From JABWCQ01 sp964587105 (lineage in GTDB: Bacteria > Electryoneota > RPQS01), in assembly GCA_964587105.1 (NCBI GenBank), contig CAZPKG010000002.1:124001-188000 (forward strand): 64,000 nucleotides of DNA, given 5' to 3'. The notes beneath the pieces were generated by a model, which was not told the DNA's origin, made no database searches, and worked only from the letters and a program-made list of their open reading frames with translations. This document shows positions 59,357 through 64,000 of the stretch, one piece after another. The position numbers were made by a program, and so were the translations under genes. Position 1 is the first letter of the stretch; each line of letters begins with the position of its first letter.

Positions 59357-62300
59357 CTATTTCATCAGAACAATTTTTTGCACGGCGGTGTTTGCGCCTG
59401 AAACCAAGCGGGCAAAATATACACCGGAGGCAAGGCCAGACGCATTAAACTGAACGGTATGTGTTCCGGCAGTCATCTGTCCGTCGAGCAATGTCGCGAC
59501 CTCGCGGCCCAACGTGTCATAGACCTTCAATACGGTCAGGGCATTCTGCGTCAAGTCGAATCGCAGTTCGGTTGACGGGTTAAACGGATTCGGATAGGCC
59601 GCGTGAAGCGCAAACTCGGTTGGCAGAATTTCTATCGGATCATCTGCGCCGAGGTAGATGTCCGGCGGAGTAGTTGTGAATCGAATCGCCCGGCCTGCGG
59701 CGAGCGGGGAAACCGACGGAACATATTCATTGGCAAACGTCAGACCTAATCCGCGCAAATGGCGCTCGTCCTGAATACCGACCGTAGCGTAGTTGTTCGT
59801 TGCGTCGGTGTTGGTAATCTGATTGTACAGGAACAGGATCGAACCATCGCCGGATGCCGGATACTCAAGTACGCACTGGAACGTGCAGTAGTCATGATTC
59901 GGCACGCCGCTTACCAGACCTGCGCGGTTTAGCGTGCGCCACTCAATCGTGAACCGATTGCTGCCGTTCCAATTCGTCCAAACTTCATGCGGCAGATTGT
60001 CGTTCGGATGAATCGAATCCGCATTTGAGATCAAATCGTCAAAGAACGGGCATACCATATTCTTAGGACCAATCGGCGAAGGAATTTCCCAATTACGGAA
60101 TTCCGGCAGAGTGGCATGACCAAATGAAATCCAGCCGTTCGAGCAGATCGAAATGCTGTCGTGACTTTGGCCGTAATAAGTAAACGGTTGGGGCAGGGCG
60201 ATAATTGTGTGCGTGTCGTCGCGAAGTATGTGCGATGTGCCGCCGCTGCCGCCAAAATCGGGATCAAGCTCTGTCCATGAGTAAGTCGGCGTAGCGGAAA
60301 ATCCCGCATCGGTGTCTTCATATGCGTAGTACCCATACTCATCGGGCCCTGTCGGCACGTTCGGCGTGACGACTCCGGCCGTAAGCATAGCTTGTGTCCA
60401 CGTATAGGTCACACCGTTCCAAGTAAACGCGAAGCGCAGTGCGATCTGGCGGCCCGGAGTTATGTTACCGGGAATGCTTGCCGAGAACGTGCTGGCGCTG
60501 GTTGCTTCCTGCCCAACTTCGAGATTCGTCCAATTCAAACTATTATCCGGGAAGCTGATCGCGTTGCTCCAACTATGTACCGTTGCAGTCACTTCGGATG
60601 CTCCGACTCTACCGACATTGCGAACGCGCACCGCGATGTTTGCCGTTTCGCCCGGCGACAATATACCGTCGGCATCTTGCACGTCAAGCTCAAGCACAAA
60701 CAAGTCAGGCGCCGCAACCGTAAACCGTGCAGCCTTTGTCATTGTTGTCGTGCCGTCATTGAAAGTGAGTGCAAGAGCAGGCACTGTTCCGTCAGCGGCG
60801 TCAGGGGCAATCTGTACTGTAACCGGGGACATCGTTCCGGCTTCACCGGGAGCAAGTGCCGGCAGCGTTGAGCTGCCGCTCGTCACCGTCGTAAATGTGT
60901 CAAGTGAAGTCGCTGTAATCGTCCAATTCGCCGTGGACGTGCCGAGATTCCTCACGTCGTAAGCGATCTGCACCGACTCACCGGGATTAGGCATACCATC
61001 TCCGCCGGCAGTGAAATGCACGTCACCGATAAACGGATCATGCTCCGCTTGCGCAACGGCAACATCCTGCATGTGCATGAGGTACGTATGCCGCCAAACG
61101 GTCAACTGTATTGTGCTCGAAGTAGATAGATTCACCGGCACGGCCGCATATCCGGCGGCGTCCGTTGTAGCTGTCCACGAAGTCATACCGGTACCAGGAC
61201 GAACACAAACGACTGCGCCCGCAACTGGTTGACCCGTGCCTTCTTGCGTTACAGTCACGTCAACATATCGCGATCCGCGTGTTAACGTCGAAGGCACGTT
61301 TACATTGAATTCATGCGGTTGGCAAAAGTAGATCGGCGTCTCGGGATCACCCAAGATGTTGAACACATGGAAGCCGTAAAAATGCACGAGCGACAAATCG
61401 CCGTCAGCCGGTCGTTCGAGCGGATATTGACGATAGACCTCAAGTTTGCCGGCCAATGTAAGCGCACCCGTGCTGCGATTGCCGTCTATTATCATGCCCT
61501 CACACATTGCCGCGAGCATCGCATTGTTGTGCTTCGTATTCGTATGCAAGTCGCTCGCGCCAAGAAATGCTATTGCGCCATTCGGAGCAGTCGGCGTTCC
61601 GAGTCCGGTCGTCCATTTTTCGCCGAAGCACTGACCGTTCGGGAACGCGAAGTTGCCACTGCCGCAAACGATACCCCATACCGACGGAAACTTTGTGCCG
61701 ACGTTGATTCCAGCTTCAATATCCGAATTAAACAACACCGGATACTGCCAACCCTGCGAGCTGGCCCAACCGCGATACCACACGGCGCACACGCCCGAAT
61801 TGATATCTTGCATTATTTCCTCCGTCCACTCGCTCGGATCTTCTGTCTGGTCATGGAAGTAGAACGTATCTGCATCCGTGATACAACCGTCATCCATTAC
61901 ATATTCACGCGCCCAGTTCATGTTCCAAACCGGAGTAACGGGATACGTTCCACCGCCGTCTGAGAAATTTCCGGCCACGCACGTTACACTGCTGAACCAC
62001 TGACGGTTCTCTGTGTACGGAGTTGCCTCGTATATGTAGTCCTTGCGGAAATACTGGGCGTATTCGGCGACTGAACTTGCGGAAATACGGCCATGTAAAA
62101 TATCACTGATGTAGTCATCCCCGTCAACGGCAAAGAAGAAATTGTCGCCGAACGAGGATTCGGTGGGGTGCTCAGGATTCGTGCGGTCTTTAGACGGAAT
62201 AGCGAACACGCCGGTTACGTCGCCAATGAAAACCGCATAAACAAGCTGCGGAAGGCCTTGGTCATGGTAAGTATTGCTGACGTAGGTACGAATACCGGTT

Positions 62301-63046
62301 GCGGATGAGTCGCCTACGGCCGCGAAAATTTGCGACAGCGTGACGACTTGCATCTGATAACCGCGGCGGCGCTTAAGGTCAAGCCAAGCATTGTATTGAT
62401 TGTTTGCCGCAAGGTCGGTGTTCAACAGGCGTGTCGAGCCGATTATTAAATAGCGTTGCGGAGCGCCAAGTGCTACCGCCGGATTCAAATCGTCAAGGTT
62501 ATCCACAGTCAGCCGCAGCACCGAAGCAAATGCCTCCGGCAACGGACGCTGAAACGTAACCTGATTTGCGCCGCCGGCGCCTTCCGTGACGAGTTCGTAT
62601 TCGACGCTTCGCACTGCGCGGACGCCATCGTTTGTCGCGATCAACGGAGCGACGGAAACTCCCGCCAAGCGCACACCGTGGCAAATAACAGGCTCGCCCA
62701 CGAGCACAAGCTGATCAACCGAGTGCGGCAAATCACTCGCATCGAGGGCCGATGAGACCGATTCACCCAACTCGACATTCAGGACGCGAACAACAGGTGT
62801 TCCTGTGCCATTGATTGCCAAGAGCGCATTGCCTTGTTCAAGGTCACTGAAATTTCGCACCGTTGCCGCTTGGGCCGACACCAGCGCTTGATCGAAGTCA
62901 ACACTCATCGCTGTGCGCGAGAGAGTCGCGTTTAACACTGTTTTGTGCGCAATCGCAACAGAGTTCTCAGAACTCGCGAACGCGGACGCGACGCAGATCA
63001 GAGTTAGCACCAAAACCCAAGTCCGTGCCAAGCGTGTTCTAATCAT
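59357..63046 (-). CDS. Gingipain-family (C25) T9SS-exported protein, second paralogue
   Basis: A 1229-residue secreted protein. The frame extends to a TTG at 63145, but ATG at 63046, preceded by GGTGAGG and followed by the signal peptide (ARTWVLVLTLICVASAFAS), is the start. The C25 domain (about 195-590) has the nucleophile Cys in WGIVCGSGNF and, in place of the G-H-G-S motif, AVWYRGWASS, again with Arg at the His position. It ends with CARDB-like beta domains and a T9SS sorting domain (YPNPFNPSTELRF...GVYFARL...KIVLMK). Its nearest relative in the window is the protein at 51825, although domain order differs. Confidence 0.87.
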   Translation of the reverse strand: MIRTRLARTWVLVLTLICVASAFASSENSVAIAHKTVLNATLSRTAMSVDFDQALVSAQAATVRNFSDLEQGNALLAINGTGTPVVRVLNVELGESVSSALDASDLPHSVDQLVLVGEPVICHGVRLAGVSVAPLIATNDGVRAVRSVEYELVTEGAGGANQVTFQRPLPEAFASVLRLTVDNLDDLNPAVALGAPQRYLIIGSTRLLNTDLAANNQYNAWLDLKRRRGYQMQVVTLSQIFAAVGDSSATGIRTYVSNTYHDQGLPQLVYAVFIGDVTGVFAIPSKDRTNPEHPTESSFGDNFFFAVDGDDYISDILHGRISASSVAEYAQYFRKDYIYEATPYTENRQWFSSVTCVAGNFSDGGGTYPVTPVWNMNWAREYVMDDGCITDADTFYFHDQTEDPSEWTEEIMQDINSGVCAVWYRGWASSQGWQYPVLFNSDIEAGINVGTKFPSVWGIVCGSGNFAFPNGQCFGEKWTTGLGTPTAPNGAIAFLGASDLHTNTKHNNAMLAAMCEGMIIDGNRSTGALTLAGKLEVYRQYPLERPADGDLSLVHFYGFHVFNILGDPETPIYFCQPHEFNVNVPSTLTRGSRYVDVTVTQEGTGQPVAGAVVCVRPGTGMTSWTATTDAAGYAAVPVNLSTSSTIQLTVWRHTYLMHMQDVAVAQAEHDPFIGDVHFTAGGDGMPNPGESVQIAYDVRNLGTSTANWTITATSLDTFTTVTSGSSTLPALAPGEAGTMSPVTVQIAPDAADGTVPALALTFNDGTTTMTKAARFTVAAPDLFVLELDVQDADGILSPGETANIAVRVRNVGRVGASEVTATVHSWSNAISFPDNSLNWTNLEVGQEATSASTFSASIPGNITPGRQIALRFAFTWNGVTYTWTQAMLTAGVVTPNVPTGPDEYGYYAYEDTDAGFSATPTYSWTELDPDFGGSGGTSHILRDDTHTIIALPQPFTYYGQSHDSISICSNGWISFGHATLPEFRNWEIPSPIGPKNMVCPFFDDLISNADSIHPNDNLPHEVWTNWNGSNRFTIEWRTLNRAGLVSGVPNHDYCTFQCVLEYPASGDGSILFLYNQITNTDATNNYATVGIQDERHLRGLGLTFANEYVPSVSPLAAGRAIRFTTTPPDIYLGADDPIEILPTEFALHAAYPNPFNPSTELRFDLTQNALTVLKVYDTLGREVATLLDGQMTAGTHTVQFNASGLASGVYFARLVSGANTAVQKIVLMK

Positions 63047-63202
63047 TTTGGACCTCACCTTTGTATGTTGAAACCGGGAAATGCAATCTATGCAACAAAC
63101 GCAAAGCTTGCGCAGGGTCACATCTCGTAAGTTGTTCCCGAACAAGCTCTTTCATTACTCGCCCCAATGTATTGGCGATAACCGTGCCTCAATTGAATTG
63201 AG

Positions 63203-63229
63203 CGCGGCGGCACCCGCTGCGGGTGCCCC
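63203..63229. repeat. Palindromic repeat family B, copy 4
   Basis: 27 bp with core GGCACCCGC-T-GCGGGTGCC, ending seven bases before the hslU stop codon. It matches copies 2 and 3 (in inverted orientation relative to those). Confidence 0.8.
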
Positions 63230-63235
63230 ACATCA

Positions 63236-64000
63236 CTACAAAATAAACCTCGACAGATCTTCGTCCTCAACAATATCCTTCAATCTGCTAATGACGAAGC
63301 CTTTCGAAATCTTGACGTCTTTCTTGGTCAACTCCGCCGCTTCAAACAAGACGTCTTCCAGCAGCGTGGTCAAGATCGTATGCAATCTGCGCGCGCCGAT
63401 ATCTTCGGTGCGATCGTTCACATCTTTGGCCGTCCTTGCAAGTTCGCGCAGCGCGTCGCGTGTAAATTCCAGATTGACACCTTCTGTTGCCAACAATGCC
63501 TGATACTGCTTGATCAGCGCATTGCGTGGTTCGGTTAGGATGCGATAGAACTCTTCTTCGCCGAGTCGTTCCATCTCGACACGAATCGGAAAACGGCCTT
63601 GCAATTCGGGAATCAAGTCCGATGGCTTGGCATTTGAAAAAGCTCCCGCCGCGATGAACAGAATGTGATCCGTCTTGACCGGGCCATATTTTGTTGTGAC
63701 CGTTGTGCCTTCTACAACCGGAAGAATATCTCTTTGCACACCGGAGCGCGACACGTCAGGTCCGCCCTCGCCGTCCGAGTTTGAAACAATCTTGTCAATC
63801 TCGTCGAAGAAAACGATTCCAAGCTGCTCCGTCCGGCGAATCGCTTCGCGCACGACGCGATCCATATCAATCTCGCGGTCGAACTCGTCTTCAAATAGGA
63901 GTTCACGCGCTTCCGGCAGCGTGGCCTGAACCATTTTGCGCCGCGTCGCGCTCTCTCCCATCGCTTCAGGCAGGTTGAATCCCATCTCTTCAATCCCCTG
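63236..64000 (-). CDS. hslU: HslU, ATPase subunit of HslUV protease (5' end outside window)
   Basis: The C-terminal about 255 residues of an AAA+ unfoldase, read to the window edge without a start. Seen: GIVFFDEIDKIVSNSDGEGGPDVSRSGVQRDILPVVEGTTVTTKYG (Walker B plus the HslU-specific stretch), HILFIAAGAF, PELQGRFPIRVEM (sensor/arginine-finger region), EDIGARRLHTILTTLLEDVLFEA, and the C-terminal LSRFIL that docks into HslV. Walker A and the N-domain lie beyond 64000. HslV is usually just upstream of hslU. Confidence 0.96.
   Translation of the reverse strand, partial: QGIEEMGFNLPEAMGESATRRKMVQATLPEARELLFEDEFDREIDMDRVVREAIRRTEQLGIVFFDEIDKIVSNSDGEGGPDVSRSGVQRDILPVVEGTTVTTKYGPVKTDHILFIAAGAFSNAKPSDLIPELQGRFPIRVEMERLGEEEFYRILTEPRNALIKQYQALLATEGVNLEFTRDALRELARTAKDVNDRTEDIGARRLHTILTTLLEDVLFEAAELTKKDVKISKGFVISRLKDIVEDEDLSRFIL

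Noticed and set aside
1..64000. tRNA, rRNA, CRISPR array or riboswitch
   Set aside because: No cloverleaf-like, rRNA or regularly spaced repeat structure was recognised when reading both strands. Short palindromes B and C are too irregularly spaced for a CRISPR array.

Overview
The window reads as chromosomal DNA of a Gram-negative (diderm) bacterium of the Fibrobacteres-Chlorobi-Bacteroidetes (FCB) side of the tree, or a neighbouring uncultured phylum of the KSB1/Zixibacteria/Calditrichota type. The basis is four large secreted proteins ending in a type IX secretion (T9SS) C-terminal domain (Y/F-PNPFNP motifs), a PorV/FadL-like outer-membrane protein, a complete Tol-Pal operon, lipoproteins with lipoboxes, and the MEP isoprenoid route. 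No rRNA, tRNA, CRISPR array, integrase or transposase was recognised. Placement to phylum is inference.

Layout. 1-3913 (minus): a dynamin-like protein with a degenerate P-loop, cut by the window edge, and a very long coiled-coil protein with a C-terminal membrane anchor. 4105-9293 (plus): a MacAB-like exporter (adaptor, ATPase, two FtsX/MacB-type permeases) plus a GNAT acetyltransferase. 9327-13274: an S9 peptidase, a dienelactone-hydrolase-like protein without its catalytic residues, and a bacteriohemerythrin. 13290-15600: a DNA methyltransferase-endonuclease fusion and a broken secreted-protein gene full of short palindromic repeats. 15766-21384: two T9SS cargo proteins. 21438-28852: ornithine carbamoyltransferase, envelope proteins, a YhaM-like nuclease, enolase, an FtsB/DivIC-like protein and a DUF502 protein. 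28911-34484 (minus): AI-2E-type permease and the tolQ-tolR-tolA/tonB-tolB-pal-cpoB operon.

34596-47585 (minus): a long housekeeping stretch with a strong Fe-S, redox and isoprenoid theme (IscA-type carrier, lipoyl synthase, IspH, Dxs, CcsA, ResB, Nfu, an FAD/NAD oxidoreductase, IspG). It is interrupted by three accessory islands: an unknown pair (34596-35214), a C5-methyltransferase/endonuclease/Vsr restriction cassette (36583-38709) and a small unknown pair (45780-46387). 47837-51521 (plus): SpmA, SpmB and a second S9 peptidase. 51825-59240 (plus): a 1667-residue gingipain-family (C25) T9SS protein, a glycosyltransferase and an MscS channel. 59357-64000 (minus): a second C25 T9SS protein and the 3' part of hslU.

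Most notable: (i) three families of short GC-rich palindromic repeats, one with compensatory base changes between copies; (ii) a gene whose signal peptide and mature part are separated by a 98-bp repeat-bounded insertion, so that removing exactly 98 bp restores the frame; (iii) a methyltransferase fused to an Mrr-like nuclease; (iv) two C25 paralogues with Arg at the expected catalytic His; (v) a secreted SRPBCC plus dienelactone-hydrolase pseudoenzyme; (vi) a pseudo-GTPase/coiled-coil pair. Start codons were moved inward in about a dozen genes where a Shine-Dalgarno site, signal peptide or neighbouring terminator decides it.
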